Source of the DNA: a gamma proteobacterium symbiont of Ctena orbiculata
Lineage (GTDB): Bacteria > Pseudomonadota > Gammaproteobacteria > Chromatiales > Chromatiaceae
Direction of reading: 5' to 3'
Length of the DNA stretch: 64,000 nucleotides
Assembly: GCA_003094555.1 (NCBI GenBank)
Contig: NATW01000117.1
Span: 1-64,000 of the forward strand
The translations under genes and the position numbers were made by a program. Within the stretch, counting starts at the first letter, position 1. Each line of letters begins with the position of its first letter. Positions 18,726 to 28,596 of the stretch are shown piece after piece. Below the pieces are notes generated by a model. The model searched no databases and had not been told where the DNA came from. It saw only the letters and a program-made list of their open reading frames with translations.

Positions 18726-20159
18726 TCAGTTCCCCCCACCCGTACCCTGTAACAGGTTGGACAGGTCATCCTGGGACATATTGAAGATGCCGCCCTCTTG
18801 CCGGTCATACTCTGTCACCACGTCATCCATGAAGAGCATCCAGACAGCGCCTTTATCGGTACCGCCATCATCGTCAAGGCTCGCACCAACGGCCATGTCG
18901 TTCAAATCGTCACCGTCCAGGTCGCCCACCAGGGCGATGGAGCCGCCGAACTGATCGCCCCCATCCAGGTCGCCATCAAAATTACCCTCGGTAGAGGATA
19001 TCTTCGAGGTTGAGACGACCTCACCGTCGATCTCCAGAAACAGGACCCAAATCGCACCCTTTTGCGCTCCGCCATCATCACTCTGCTTGGCGCCGACGGC
19101 CAGATCATCGGTGCCGTCATCGTTGATGTCCCCAAGATTGGCCAGGGCATTGCCAAACAGGTCGTTATCACTCAACTCTCCATCGAATGAGGCGCGGCTT
19201 TGGGATATGCGCTTCTTCGACGCCACCGTACCGTCGTTGTTCATAAACAGAATCCATACCGCGCCCCGGTCGGTTCCACCATCATCACCACCACTGACAC
19301 CCACGGCCAGGTCGGTCACCCCATCCCCATCCAGGTCGCCGATCTCTGTCAAGGCACTGCCGAAATGATCTCCATCGTCCAGATCAGAGTCCAGGTCACC
19401 CTCATCGGAGGAAACCTTTTGCGACGAAAGCACCGTGCCATCACTGTTCATAAAGAGTATCCAGACGGCACCCCGGTCGGTCCCTCCATCATCATCGTTG
19501 GGTACACCCACCGCCAGATCCGTGACACCATCGTTATTCAGGTCACCGATATTGGCCAGGGAGTGGGCAAACTGATCATTGTCATCCAGATCCCCCTCGA
19601 ACTCTCCCTCATCATCCGAGATCTTCTGTTCAGACAGAACCGTACCTTCACCATCGAGAAACAGGATCCAGACAGCCCCCTTGTCGGTGCCGGCATCGTC
19701 ATCCAGCGGGGCACCCACCGCGATGTCCAGAAAACCATCGTTGTTCAGATCCCCCAGGGGCGCGACGGCACGGCCAAACTGATCCCCGTCGTCCAGGTCG
19801 CCGCTAAAATCCCCGTCGTCCTCCGAGATCTTCTGATGGTTGTCCACCTCTCCGTCACTATCCATGAACAGAATCCATACCGCGCCACGATCCTGCCCAT
19901 TGTCGTCACTGAATGGGGCGCCCACGGCGAGATCGGTGACGCCATCGCCCTCCAGGTCTCCGATATTGGCCAGGGCCAGACCGAACTGATCACCCTCATT
20001 CAGGTTACCGTTGAAATTGCCGCTCTCTTCGGAGATCTTTTGCTCGCTATCAACATCGGTCGAATAGGAGACTGAACAACCGGTGACCATCAACACCAAA
20101 CAGAGCGCGATGGGGTAGAGGTGCAACAGAGGCAGGTGTTTACTAGCTATGTGATACAT
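18726..20159 (-). CDS. FG-GAP (integrin alpha-like) repeat lipoprotein
   Basis: A 477-residue surface or periplasmic lipoprotein. The signal peptide ends in a lipobox LMVTGC with Cys28 as the lipidated residue. Six tandem repeats of about 66 residues follow, each with an FG-GAP core such as GDLEGDGVTDLAVGAP and a calcium-binding DxDGDG-type loop, and each continuing into a RGAVWILFMDSDG segment. Such repeats form integrin-type beta propellers that bind calcium. The mature part is extremely acidic. No partner gene is apparent, and an adhesion or binding role is inferred only from the fold. Confidence 0.88.
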   Translation of the reverse strand: MYHIASKHLPLLHLYPIALCLVLMVTGCSVSYSTDVDSEQKISEESGNFNGNLNEGDQFGLALANIGDLEGDGVTDLAVGAPFSDDNGQDRGAVWILFMDSDGEVDNHQKISEDDGDFSGDLDDGDQFGRAVAPLGDLNNDGFLDIAVGAPLDDDAGTDKGAVWILFLDGEGTVLSEQKISDDEGEFEGDLDDNDQFAHSLANIGDLNNDGVTDLAVGVPNDDDGGTDRGAVWILFMNSDGTVLSSQKVSSDEGDLDSDLDDGDHFGSALTEIGDLDGDGVTDLAVGVSGGDDGGTDRGAVWILFMNNDGTVASKKRISQSRASFDGELSDNDLFGNALANLGDINDDGTDDLAVGAKQSDDGGAQKGAIWVLFLEIDGEVVSTSKISSTEGNFDGDLDGGDQFGGSIALVGDLDGDDLNDMAVGASLDDDGGTDKGAVWMLFMDDVVTEYDRQEGGIFNMSQDDLSNLLQGTGGGN

Positions 20160-20445
20160 AAAAATCCCTTATCGATAACCTGTCCGGGTATTACGGCTCC
20201 ACTCGAATGCGAATGGGTAAAGTCTACCCTTCATTCAGAGTATAAGGTATATCCATACAAATCCATTTGGCGTTTACCTCTATTTACACTGTCATCTCAG
20301 GAAAGTTCCGTGCAGACAATGATACTGGCCCGTAAAGCGCCAAAACCACAGGTGTTTAATTTAACCTCATGCCTGGCACAACCATGCAATTGGGCTATTC
20401 CGGTTTATTAAGCTTTAATTGAAGAAAACATAGCCAAAAACGCTT

Positions 20446-22926
20446 ATGAAGAAAACAGAGTTTTCCGATTACCGTACCGCCGCGGATGTGGACTCCATTC
20501 GTCACTCGTTCCTGGACAATCTCTACTTTGTTCAGGCCCGCTTTCCCGAGGTGGCATCCCTGAATGATTTCTATCTGGCCCTGGCATGGACCGTACGCGA
20601 TCGCCTGTTGAGCAACTGGATCGACACGGCGAGCACCTACTACCGTCAGGCAAGCCGCAGCGTCTGCTACCTCTCCGCGGAATACCTGCCCGGTCCGCAC
20701 CTGCGCAACGCCATGCTGGCCCTGGGCATCGAGCCGCAGATCCGTAAGGCCATGACAGCGCTTGGGCTGAATCTCGATGAGATCGCCGCCCAGGAACCGG
20801 AACCCGGTCTCGGCAATGGCGGCCTGGGCAGGTTGGCGGCCTGTTATCTCGACTCCCTTGCCACCCTGCAGATCCCTGCCATCGGTTATGGCATTCGATA
20901 TGAGTTCGGCATCTTCGAACAGGCCATCAGGGATGAGCGTCAGGTGGAACTTGCGGACAAATGGTTGCGCGGCGGAAATCCCTGGGAGGTCCCCCGACCG
21001 GAGATCAACTTCGAGATCGGTTTCGGCGGCACTACCGATCACTACAGGGATGAGTCCGGCCGTTACCGGGTGCGCTGGCACCCCCAACGCCTGGTCAAGG
21101 GAGTGGCCTATGACACGCCGATACCCGGCTATCGCGTAGCCACGGTCAATCTGCTGCGGCTGTGGAATGCGCAGGCCTGCGAATCATTCAACCTGGATGC
21201 GTTCAACCTGGGAGACTACGAACGGGCGGTTGACGACAAGATCGCCTCGGAGACGATCAGCAAGGTGCTCTATCCCAATGACGAACCGATGCAGGGCAAG
21301 CGCCTGCGCCTGGAGCAGGAGTTTTTTTTCTGTTCCTGCACCATCCAGGACATCATCCGCCTGCTGCTGCAACAGAACAGCTCTCTGGAACTGCTGCCGG
21401 AGAAGTTCGCCATCCAACTCAACGATACCCATCCGGCGATTGCGGTGGTGGAGTTGATGCGGCTGTTGATCGATGTGCATGAAATGGACTGGGACAACGC
21501 CTGGAAACTGGTTCGCAGGACTATCTCATATACCAACCACACCCTGCTCCCCGAGGCCCTGGAGACCTGGCCGGTGGAACTCTTCGGCGAGATCCTGCCG
21601 AGGCATCTGGAAATCCTCTATGAGATCAACCGGCGCTTTCTGGATAGGGTCAGAGTGAGTTCACCTGACGATATCGATCTTCTGGGGAGACTCTCCCTCA
21701 TCGATGAAAGATTCGGCCGCAGCGTACGCATGGCCCATCTGGCATCAGTCGCCAGCCACACAATCAACGGTGTGGCAAAGTTGCACAGCCGTCTGTTGCA
21801 ACAGCGTGTATTGAAGGATTTCCATACCCTGGATCCACAACGCTTCACCAATGTCACCAATGGGGTAACCCCTCGTCGCTTCCTCATACTGGCGAATCCG
21901 GCCTTGACCGGGTTGATAAACGATATCATCGGTGACGCCTGGACAAAGGATCTGGCACGTCTGCAGGAGCTGGAGGAGTGGGCCGGTAAAAGCGATTTTC
22001 AAGCGGCCTGGCGAGAGGTCAAGCTGCACAACAAACAGCTGTTGGCACAGACCATCCGCGACACCTCGGGCATTGAAGTGGAGGCAACCAGCCTACTCGA
22101 TTGCCAAATCAAGCGTTTCCATGAGTACAAACGCCAGCACCTCAACATCCTGCACATCATTGGTCGTTATCTGGATCTGAAACAGGGTTTGTATCCCGAC
22201 GCACCCGCACGAACCTGGCTCTTCTCCGGCAAGGCCGCCCCAGGCTATCACTTCGCCAAACTGATCATCGAGTTGATCCACGCTGTCGCCAACAGGGTGA
22301 ATGCCGACCCGGATGTTCGCGATCGCATGCGCATCGCCTTCCTGCCCAATTTCAATGTCAGCAGCGCCGAGAGGATCTACCCCGCCGCCGACCTCTCGGA
22401 ACAGATCTCAACCGCAGGCATGGAGGCATCGGGCACGGGTAATATGAAGTTCGCCCTGAACGGTGCCCTGACCATCGGCACCCTGGATGGGGCCAACATT
22501 GAGATTCGTCAGCGGGTGGGTGCAGAGAATTTCTTTCTCTTCGGCCTCACCGAATCCGAGGTGGCGACCCGGCGCGCCTGCAATACCCAACCCCGCGATC
22601 ACTATCTCAATGATCCACAGCTGCGTGCCGTGATCGATGCCATTAACGATGGTCTGTTTTCCGCTGGTGACAGTAACAGGTTCCATCCCCTGGTGGAGAA
22701 TTTACTGGGGCATGACCACTTTTTTGTGCTAGAGGACTACTCAGCCTATCGAACAAGCCAACAACATGTGGATCATGTCTGGAATGACAAGTCCAAATGG
22801 ACACGGGCTTCGATCTTGAACACCGCCCGCTGTGGCTGGTTCTCATCGGATCGCGCCATTAAAGAGTATTGCGAACGGATATGGCGGGTTTCTCCGGTCG
22901 CGATCAAGCAGCAATCCGCAACCTGA
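20446..22926 (+). CDS. glgP: Glycogen/starch/alpha-glucan phosphorylase
   Basis: GlgP releases glucose 1-phosphate from glycogen or maltodextrin with a PLP cofactor. The 826-residue protein is full length. It shows the start region RTAADVDSIRHSFLDNLYF, EPGLGNGGLGRLAACYLDS, NDTHPAIAVVELMR and the PLP-Lys signature EASGTGNMKFALNGALTIGTLDGAN. No other glycogen genes flank it; downstream it converges on phoU. A 286-base spacer upstream holds nothing else that I could recognise. Confidence 0.96.
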   Translation: MKKTEFSDYRTAADVDSIRHSFLDNLYFVQARFPEVASLNDFYLALAWTVRDRLLSNWIDTASTYYRQASRSVCYLSAEYLPGPHLRNAMLALGIEPQIRKAMTALGLNLDEIAAQEPEPGLGNGGLGRLAACYLDSLATLQIPAIGYGIRYEFGIFEQAIRDERQVELADKWLRGGNPWEVPRPEINFEIGFGGTTDHYRDESGRYRVRWHPQRLVKGVAYDTPIPGYRVATVNLLRLWNAQACESFNLDAFNLGDYERAVDDKIASETISKVLYPNDEPMQGKRLRLEQEFFFCSCTIQDIIRLLLQQNSSLELLPEKFAIQLNDTHPAIAVVELMRLLIDVHEMDWDNAWKLVRRTISYTNHTLLPEALETWPVELFGEILPRHLEILYEINRRFLDRVRVSSPDDIDLLGRLSLIDERFGRSVRMAHLASVASHTINGVAKLHSRLLQQRVLKDFHTLDPQRFTNVTNGVTPRRFLILANPALTGLINDIIGDAWTKDLARLQELEEWAGKSDFQAAWREVKLHNKQLLAQTIRDTSGIEVEATSLLDCQIKRFHEYKRQHLNILHIIGRYLDLKQGLYPDAPARTWLFSGKAAPGYHFAKLIIELIHAVANRVNADPDVRDRMRIAFLPNFNVSSAERIYPAADLSEQISTAGMEASGTGNMKFALNGALTIGTLDGANIEIRQRVGAENFFLFGLTESEVATRRACNTQPRDHYLNDPQLRAVIDAINDGLFSAGDSNRFHPLVENLLGHDHFFVLEDYSAYRTSQQHVDHVWNDKSKWTRASILNTARCGWFSSDRAIKEYCERIWRVSPVAIKQQSAT

Positions 22927-22946
22927 TGGAACCCTGTTTGGCCGGT

Positions 22947-23672
22947 CTAACTCAGATTCGCCAACTCGCTGTGGATTACGTTGATATCCTCGTGCCTGAC
23001 ATCCTTGCCGGTCATCAGGAAGATCACATGCCCACCGATATTCTTGGCATGACCGCCGATACGTTCCAGGGCGCGCAGGGCCAATACGATATCCACCATG
23101 TGACCGACACTGCGTGAGTCCTCCATGATGAAGGTGGAGAGCCGGCGTAAGGCGCCCCGGAACTCATCGAACAGTCGCCCCTCCTTCTCGATGACAGCCA
23201 TCGCGGCCTTGCTGTCCACATCCACAAAGGCACGCAGGCTCAGACTCAGCATCTCATCGACGAAGCTGGCCATATCGTAGATATCGCTGAGGATCTCATT
23301 ACTTGGTGGCGGCTTACCGTTGTCGTAGAAGTGGATGGTCAGGTTGGCGATCTTGCGCGCCTCGTCGCCGACCCGCTCCAGGTCGGTGATGATCTTCTGC
23401 ACCGTTAGGATGTCGCGCAGATCCTTGGCCATCGGCTGACGCTTGGCGATCAGGCGGATGATCTCCTCATCGGCCCTGATATCGATCTCGTTGAGTTCCC
23501 GGTCCCGGTCGATGACCAGACCCGCCTCCTTGGTATCCTCGTCCCGGAGAGTCTGCACCGCCCGACGCAGCTGATCCAAACCCAGCTCACCCAACTCGAC
23601 TACGAGTTTGTTGATGCTATCCAGTTCTTCGGAAAAGGCCTTGACTGTATGTCCGCTGGTCATGTCATTCAT
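22947..23672 (-). CDS. phoU: Phosphate signalling protein PhoU
   Basis: PhoU links the PstSCAB transporter to PhoR and represses the Pho regulon when phosphate is plentiful. The 241-residue all-helical protein shows two PhoU repeats with the metal-binding signatures ITDLERVGDEARKIAN and ALRALERIGGHAKNIGGHVIF. It is the last gene of the pst operon, 11 bases after pstB, the usual order. Confidence 0.97.
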   Translation of the reverse strand: MNDMTSGHTVKAFSEELDSINKLVVELGELGLDQLRRAVQTLRDEDTKEAGLVIDRDRELNEIDIRADEEIIRLIAKRQPMAKDLRDILTVQKIITDLERVGDEARKIANLTIHFYDNGKPPPSNEILSDIYDMASFVDEMLSLSLRAFVDVDSKAAMAVIEKEGRLFDEFRGALRRLSTFIMEDSRSVGHMVDIVLALRALERIGGHAKNIGGHVIFLMTGKDVRHEDINVIHSELANLS

Positions 23673-23683
23673 CTGTTTTATCC

Positions 23684-24568
23684 TTAACCGAAGCGACCGG
23701 TAATATAGTCTTCGGTCAATTTATGCCGGGGATTGGTAAAGATCTGGTCCGTTTCACCCACCTCGATCAACTTGCCGAGATGGAAATAGGCGGTGCGCTG
23801 GCTTACCCGCGCAGCCTGTTGCATAGAGTGGGTTACGATGGCGATCGTGTAGTTTTCCCGCAGTTCGTCGATCAACTCCTCGATCTTCGCGGTGGCGATG
23901 GGATCGAGGGCGGAACAGGGCTCGTCCATCAGGATAACCTCCGGACTGACCGCGATGGCCCGCGCGATGCAGAGGCGCTGTTGCTGGCCACCCGAGAGGC
24001 CGGTGCCCGGCTGGTCGAGACGATCCTTGACCTCCTCCCAGAGACCCGCCCGGATCAGCGATTTCTCAACGATCTCATCCAGGTGCTTGGTATCATCGCT
24101 CAAGCCGTGGATACGCGGACCATAACCGACATTGTCATAGATCGATTTAGGAAACGGATTGGGCTTTTGAAACACCATGCCGACGCTGGCGCGCAGCGGC
24201 ACCACATCCAGGCCTCCGTCGTAGATATCCTGGTCGTCCATCTTGATCTGACCGGTTACACGACAGACATCGATGGTGTCGTTCATGCGGTTGAGACAGC
24301 GCAGGAAGGTCGACTTACCACAACCGGAAGGGCCGATCATGGAGATAACCTGGTTCTTGCCGATATCGAGATTGACATCGAATATCGCCTGCTTCTCACC
24401 GTAGTAGACATTGACGTTTCTGCAGGTCATGCGGGGATCATCCACGTAGATCTCCCCGATTGTCCCGCTGCCATGCTGTTCTTGTGTTGCCTGCATATCA
24501 GCCTCGGTTGCAGCATCTGGATTTAGTGGTTTGGCAACCACGCCACTTTCGTTGACTAACTCTTCCAT
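23684..24568 (-). CDS. pstB: Phosphate ABC transporter ATPase
   Basis: The ATPase of the high-affinity phosphate importer. The 294-residue protein has Walker A (GPSGCGKST), the Q-loop ([18 protein letters not shown]), the signature [16 protein letters not shown], Walker B ([13 protein letters not shown]) and the H-loop His in IVTHSMQQA. It has an N-terminal extension of about 40 residues before the ATPase core ([19 protein letters not shown]), a common feature of proteobacterial PstB. It follows pstA on the same strand. Confidence 0.97.
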   Translation of the reverse strand: MEELVNESGVVAKPLNPDAATEADMQATQEQHGSGTIGEIYVDDPRMTCRNVNVYYGEKQAIFDVNLDIGKNQVISMIGPSGCGKSTFLRCLNRMNDTIDVCRVTGQIKMDDQDIYDGGLDVVPLRASVGMVFQKPNPFPKSIYDNVGYGPRIHGLSDDTKHLDEIVEKSLIRAGLWEEVKDRLDQPGTGLSGGQQQRLCIARAIAVSPEVILMDEPCSALDPIATAKIEELIDELRENYTIAIVTHSMQQAARVSQRTAYFHLGKLIEVGETDQIFTNPRHKLTEDYITGRFG

Positions 24569-24589
24569 ACTAACCTCGCTTGCGTCGGC

Positions 24590-25897
24590 CTACCAACGCC
24601 GCTCAAATTTCTTTCTCAGCCAGACGGCCAACAGATTCATGCTGATGAGGAAAGCCAACAGCACCATGATCGCCGCGGATGTACGTTCGACAAACGCACG
24701 CTCGGGGCTGTCGGCCCAGAGGTAGATCTGCACCGGCAGCACCGCCGCAGGATCGAAAGGTCCGCCGGGGGTATCCACAATAAAGGCCACCATACCGATC
24801 ATCAGCAGCGGCGCGGTCTCACCCAGGGCCTGGGCCATGCCGATGATGGTGCCAGTTAGCATTCCCGGCATCGCCAACGGCAGTACATGGTGGGTGATCG
24901 TCTGCATCGGTGACGCCCCGACACCGAGTGCCGCCTCACGAATCGACGGTGGTACCGACTTCAAGGCAGCGCGGCTGGCGATGATGATCGTCGGCAGGGT
25001 CATCAGGGCCAGCACCAGACCGCCGACCAGGGGTACCGAACGCGGCAGGCCGAAGAAGTTGATGAAGACCGCCAGGCCCAACAGACCGAAGACGATGGAG
25101 GGTACCGCCGCCAGGTTGTTGATGTTGACCTCGATGATGTCGGTCCAACGGTTCTTGGGAGCAACCTCTTCAAGGTAGACCGCCGCGGCCACCCCCACCG
25201 GGAAGGAGATCAAGAGGCAGATCAACAGGGTGAAGAAGGAGCCGTAGGCGGCACCCTTGATACCCGACAACTCGGGCTCACGGGAGTCACCCGCAGTAAA
25301 GAATGTGGTATTGAAGTACTTCTCGATGCGATCTTCCTCCTGCAGCGACTGGATCCACACCATCTGGTTATTTTTGATGCGCCGGTCGCTCTCGGGAACA
25401 TTCAGATCGATATGCCCCTTGATCAGCATATCCACATCGTCGTCCGCCACCAGCCAGACACTCTGCCGAGTACCGATCAGGGCGGGATCCTGCATCACCA
25501 TATCCCGCAGCTGGTAGCTGGCGCCGGTGCTCACCAGGCCATACAGGACCTTCTTCTCCCGACGATTGGAGACATCCGGGAACATCTCCCGCAGGGTCTT
25601 CTTCACCAACCCGCCGTAGTTGGCCCCGGAGAGTACCTCAGGGTCTGTTTCCCCTACCGGCGCGATCAGCTCCGGATCGAAGTCGATATCGAGCTTCACA
25701 TAGGTCTGCTGAAAGGCGGTGTAGCCGTTGGCGAATATGCTGATAAACAGGAACGAGACGAACACCAGGCCGAGAACGATCGCCCCCAGACCTATTCTCT
25801 GAAACCGCTTTTCCTGACGATAACGGCGATCCAGACCTTTCTGGACCCGGACCATAGTCCGGTCGTGTTGTTGCTGCTGATTATTCATATTGTTCAC
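24590..25897 (-). CDS. pstA: Phosphate ABC transporter permease PstA, long form
   Basis: One of the two membrane subunits of the phosphate importer. At 435 residues it is longer than E. coli PstA (about 296). The extra N-terminal part follows a first helix (LGLVFVSFLFISIFANG) and looks like the DUF3333 periplasmic domain (about residues 50-210), known in marine and sulfur-oxidising proteobacteria. The permease core has AAVYLEEVAPKNRWTDIIEVNI and the EAALGVGASPMQTITHHVLP coupling loop. It overlaps pstC by 17 bases, so translation is likely coupled. Confidence 0.95.
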   Translation of the reverse strand: MNNMNNQQQQHDRTMVRVQKGLDRRYRQEKRFQRIGLGAIVLGLVFVSFLFISIFANGYTAFQQTYVKLDIDFDPELIAPVGETDPEVLSGANYGGLVKKTLREMFPDVSNRREKKVLYGLVSTGASYQLRDMVMQDPALIGTRQSVWLVADDDVDMLIKGHIDLNVPESDRRIKNNQMVWIQSLQEEDRIEKYFNTTFFTAGDSREPELSGIKGAAYGSFFTLLICLLISFPVGVAAAVYLEEVAPKNRWTDIIEVNINNLAAVPSIVFGLLGLAVFINFFGLPRSVPLVGGLVLALMTLPTIIIASRAALKSVPPSIREAALGVGASPMQTITHHVLPLAMPGMLTGTIIGMAQALGETAPLLMIGMVAFIVDTPGGPFDPAAVLPVQIYLWADSPERAFVERTSAAIMVLLAFLISMNLLAVWLRKKFERRW

Positions 25898-27263
25898 GAT
25901 ATTTACGCACGATGTGCAGAGCGATCATGTTGAGGGCCAGGGTGATGGCAAACAGCACCAGGGCCAGGGCGAAGGCCGCCAGGGTCTTGGCGCTGTCGAA
26001 CTCCTGATCACCCACCAGCAGGGTGACGATCTGCACGGTTACCGTGGTCACCGCCTCCAGCGGATTGGCTGTCAGGTTGGCGGATAGGCCGGCGGCCATC
26101 ACCACGATCATGGTCTCGCCGATGGCCCGGGACACCGCCAGCAGCACACCGCCGACAATGCCAGGCAGGGCGGCCGGAATGATAACCTGGCGAATGGTCT
26201 CGGAGCGGGTCGCGCCGAGGCCGTAAGAACCGTCGCGCATCGCCTGGGGTACCGCGTTGATAACGTCGTCCGAGAGTGAGGAGACAAAGGGGATAATCAT
26301 GATGCCCATCACCACACCCGCGGCGAGGGCAGACTCAGAAGAGACACTCAATCCCAGACTGGCTCCCATATCGCGAAAGAAGGGGGCCACTGTGAGGGCC
26401 GCGAAGAAGCCGTAGACAACCGTGGGAATACCGGCAAGCACCTCGAGCACCGGTTTTGCAAGGGCGCGAAAGTGTTTGCTCGCGTACTCGGCCATAAAGA
26501 TCGCCGACATCAGGCCGATGGGCACGGCCACGAACATCGCGATAATGGTAATCAGAAAGGTGCCCGCAAACAGCGGAATGGCGCCGAAAACGCCGGAGGA
26601 TCCGACCTGGTCCGCCCTGATCGCCGTCTGCGGCGACCACTCCAGGCCGAAGAGGAACTCAGTGACCGGTATCTGTTGAAAGAAACGGATCGACTCGAAA
26701 AGAACCGACAGTACTATACCGATGGTGGTAAAGATCGCCAGCGACGAGCTTGAGACGAGGAAGAAGTTGACCGCCTTCTCAACCCGGTTTCGGGCACGCT
26801 GATGGCGACTGATGGAGCGTTGCGCCAGCAGTCCACCCAGAATTGCCACCGAGAGGGCAATCACGAACAGGGCCATATCGCTGATATTCAGCAGTGAGGC
26901 GTAGTGGTCGGCGGCACCCTGCATGGTCTCGTCAACTTCCTGCGAGACGATATCACCCTGGGCCAGGTTGCGGATATCGTTCATCACCAGGTTGAGCCGC
27001 TCCGGGGGAAGCTCCTGGATCTCCTGGGGCAGGCTGTCAACCACCATGCCCGTGACCACGGCACCTTCGAAGGAGACCCAGAACACGAATAGAATCAGTG
27101 CCGGAATCCCGCACCAGAGCGCAGTGTGAAGTCCATAATAGGAGGGCAGCGAATGGAGATCTCTGACCCGGCCGCTCACCAGACTCAGGGAGCGCTTACG
27201 GCCCATGTAGTAGGCCAGTGTCATCAGGCCTAATAAAATAATGATCAGCGTAGACGAATGCAT
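25881..27263 (-). CDS. pstC: Phosphate ABC transporter permease PstC, long form
   Basis: The second membrane subunit of the phosphate importer, 460 residues against about 319 in E. coli. The added N-terminal portion has two membrane helices and a periplasmic region (MVVDSLPQEIQELPPERLN...). The typical permease core begins near residue 160 and includes FMAEYASKHFRALAKPVLEVLAGIPTVVYG and the EASYGLGATRSET-like loop, here DGSYGLGATRSETIRQVIIP. It follows pstS with an attenuator-like hairpin between them. Confidence 0.95.
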   Translation of the reverse strand: MHSSTLIIILLGLMTLAYYMGRKRSLSLVSGRVRDLHSLPSYYGLHTALWCGIPALILFVFWVSFEGAVVTGMVVDSLPQEIQELPPERLNLVMNDIRNLAQGDIVSQEVDETMQGAADHYASLLNISDMALFVIALSVAILGGLLAQRSISRHQRARNRVEKAVNFFLVSSSSLAIFTTIGIVLSVLFESIRFFQQIPVTEFLFGLEWSPQTAIRADQVGSSGVFGAIPLFAGTFLITIIAMFVAVPIGLMSAIFMAEYASKHFRALAKPVLEVLAGIPTVVYGFFAALTVAPFFRDMGASLGLSVSSESALAAGVVMGIMIIPFVSSLSDDVINAVPQAMRDGSYGLGATRSETIRQVIIPAALPGIVGGVLLAVSRAIGETMIVVMAAGLSANLTANPLEAVTTVTVQIVTLLVGDQEFDSAKTLAAFALALVLFAITLALNMIALHIVRKYREQYE

Positions 27264-27282
27264 GACAGTTCCCAGGAAAGAA

Positions 27283-27314
27283 AGCGGCTGTCCCCGATTC
27301 GAGAGACAGCCGCT
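27283..27314 (-). terminator. Intercistronic terminator or attenuator after pstS
   Basis: On the minus strand the hairpin has arms agcggctgtc and gacagccgct around a 12-base loop, and is followed by tttctttcc. It lies between the pstS stop and pstC start. Partial termination here would give more binding protein than permease, as is usual for ABC transporter operons. Confidence 0.75.
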
Positions 27315-27334
27315 CCTTCAGCTCACATAAGACT

Positions 27335-28378
27335 TTAGAGTTTCAGAGAAGTCTTGGACTCAACGTCGCTCTTGAACGCCTTACGCTCTTCGACAGGCAT
27401 CGGGATCAGGCCCTTGTCGGCCAGATAACCGTCATCACCCCAAGCCTTGTCGCTGGTGAACTCGGCCAGATACTCATCGATACCGGGGATCTTGCCCATG
27501 TGCGCCTTCTTTACATAGAAGTAGAGCGGCCGCGAGACAGGGTAGCTGCCGTCGGCGATCAGCTCGAAGGTCGGCGCGACACCGTCAACCAGCGAGCCCT
27601 GTACCTTGTCGGAGTTCTGATCCAGGAAGCTGTAGCCGAAGACGCCCAGGGCACCCTTGTTGGCTTCCAGTTTCTGTACGATCAGGTTGTCATTCTCGCC
27701 GGCTTCGATGTATTTGCCGTCCTCACGCACGGTGTGGCAGACCGACTTGTACATCTTCTTGTCTTTCTTCTTCATGGCCTTGATCCAGTCAATCTTCTTA
27801 CAGCCACCCTCCATCGCCAACTCGGCGAAAGCGTCACGGGTACCGGATGTAGGAGGAGGACCTAAGACTTCGATAGCCATATCGGGGAGATCTTTGTTGA
27901 CATCCTTCCAAGTCTGATAAGGGTTGGCAACCAGCTTGCCGCTGGTGGGATCCTTAGGATCCGGAACCTCTTTGGCCAGGGCCAGGAAGATATCCTTACG
28001 GGTGACGGAGAAACGGGGAGCAGCCTTGGAGTTGGCCAGTGCGATACCGTCGTAACCGACCTTCACTTCGATGATATCGTTGATACCGTTACCAGCGCAG
28101 CGCTCGACTTCGGACTTCTTGATCCGACGCGAGGCGTTGGTGATATCGGGATGCTCGACGCCGACACCAGCGCAGAACAGCTTTAAGCCACCACCGGAGC
28201 CGGTAGACTCGATCTTAGGGGTTTTGAACTTGGAGGTCTTACCAAACTGCTCTGCAACCACGGTAGCAAAAGGGTAGACGGTTGAGGAACCGACCACGCT
28301 GATGTAGTCCCGAGCTGAGGCCATGCCAACGAAACCGGTCAGTGAAAGTGCGACCGCTGCTGATATCAGCTTTTTCAT
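27335..28378 (-). CDS. pstS: Periplasmic phosphate-binding protein
   Basis: Phosphate-binding protein of the Pst importer. The 347 residues start with a signal peptide (MKKLISAAVALSLTGFVGMASA). The mature protein has ISVVGSSTVYPFATVVAEQFG, ESTGSGGGLKLFCAG, DITNASRRIK and PPPTSGTRDAFAELAMEG, the four loops that surround phosphate. It contains two extra cysteine pairs (CAGVG/CAGNG and GGCKK/VCHTV) not found in E. coli PstS, possibly disulfides. It is the first gene of the pst operon and has a Pho box upstream. Confidence 0.95.
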   Translation of the reverse strand: MKKLISAAVALSLTGFVGMASARDYISVVGSSTVYPFATVVAEQFGKTSKFKTPKIESTGSGGGLKLFCAGVGVEHPDITNASRRIKKSEVERCAGNGINDIIEVKVGYDGIALANSKAAPRFSVTRKDIFLALAKEVPDPKDPTSGKLVANPYQTWKDVNKDLPDMAIEVLGPPPTSGTRDAFAELAMEGGCKKIDWIKAMKKKDKKMYKSVCHTVREDGKYIEAGENDNLIVQKLEANKGALGVFGYSFLDQNSDKVQGSLVDGVAPTFELIADGSYPVSRPLYFYVKKAHMGKIPGIDEYLAEFTSDKAWGDDGYLADKGLIPMPVEERKAFKSDVESKTSLKL

Positions 28379-28481
28379 GTTTCAATCTCTCCTTCGTAGA
28401 GAACCAGTAAGTAAAAACTGGCGTGATGATGTATTCAGGCGCTAGAGGATAGGCCGTTAAGATGAATAGAAAATGAGATTA

Positions 28482-28501
28482 ATATTACGGTTTTATTACA
28501 A
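28482..28501 (-). promoter_or_regulatory. Pho box upstream of pstS
   Basis: Read on the minus strand, ttgtaataaaaccgtaatat matches the E. coli PhoB site CTGTCATAAAACTGTCATAT at 16 of 20 positions, with the two direct halves 11 bases apart. It lies about 104 bases before the pstS start. A plausible -10 (tattca) follows about 13 bases after it. Confidence 0.75.
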
Positions 28502-28596
28502 AAACGACGGTGAGAGTAATGTCTTCCACAATAGCCCTTCAGCTGTCCTGACCATGGGGAGAACTGCATAGGAGGATCTCCGTACCAGTAAGGGTT

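Noticed and set aside
18726..20159. Regular about 200-base DNA periodicity that might look like an array
   Set aside because: The period reflects the six protein repeats of the FG-GAP gene; there are no short identical repeats with unique spacers, so it is not a CRISPR array.
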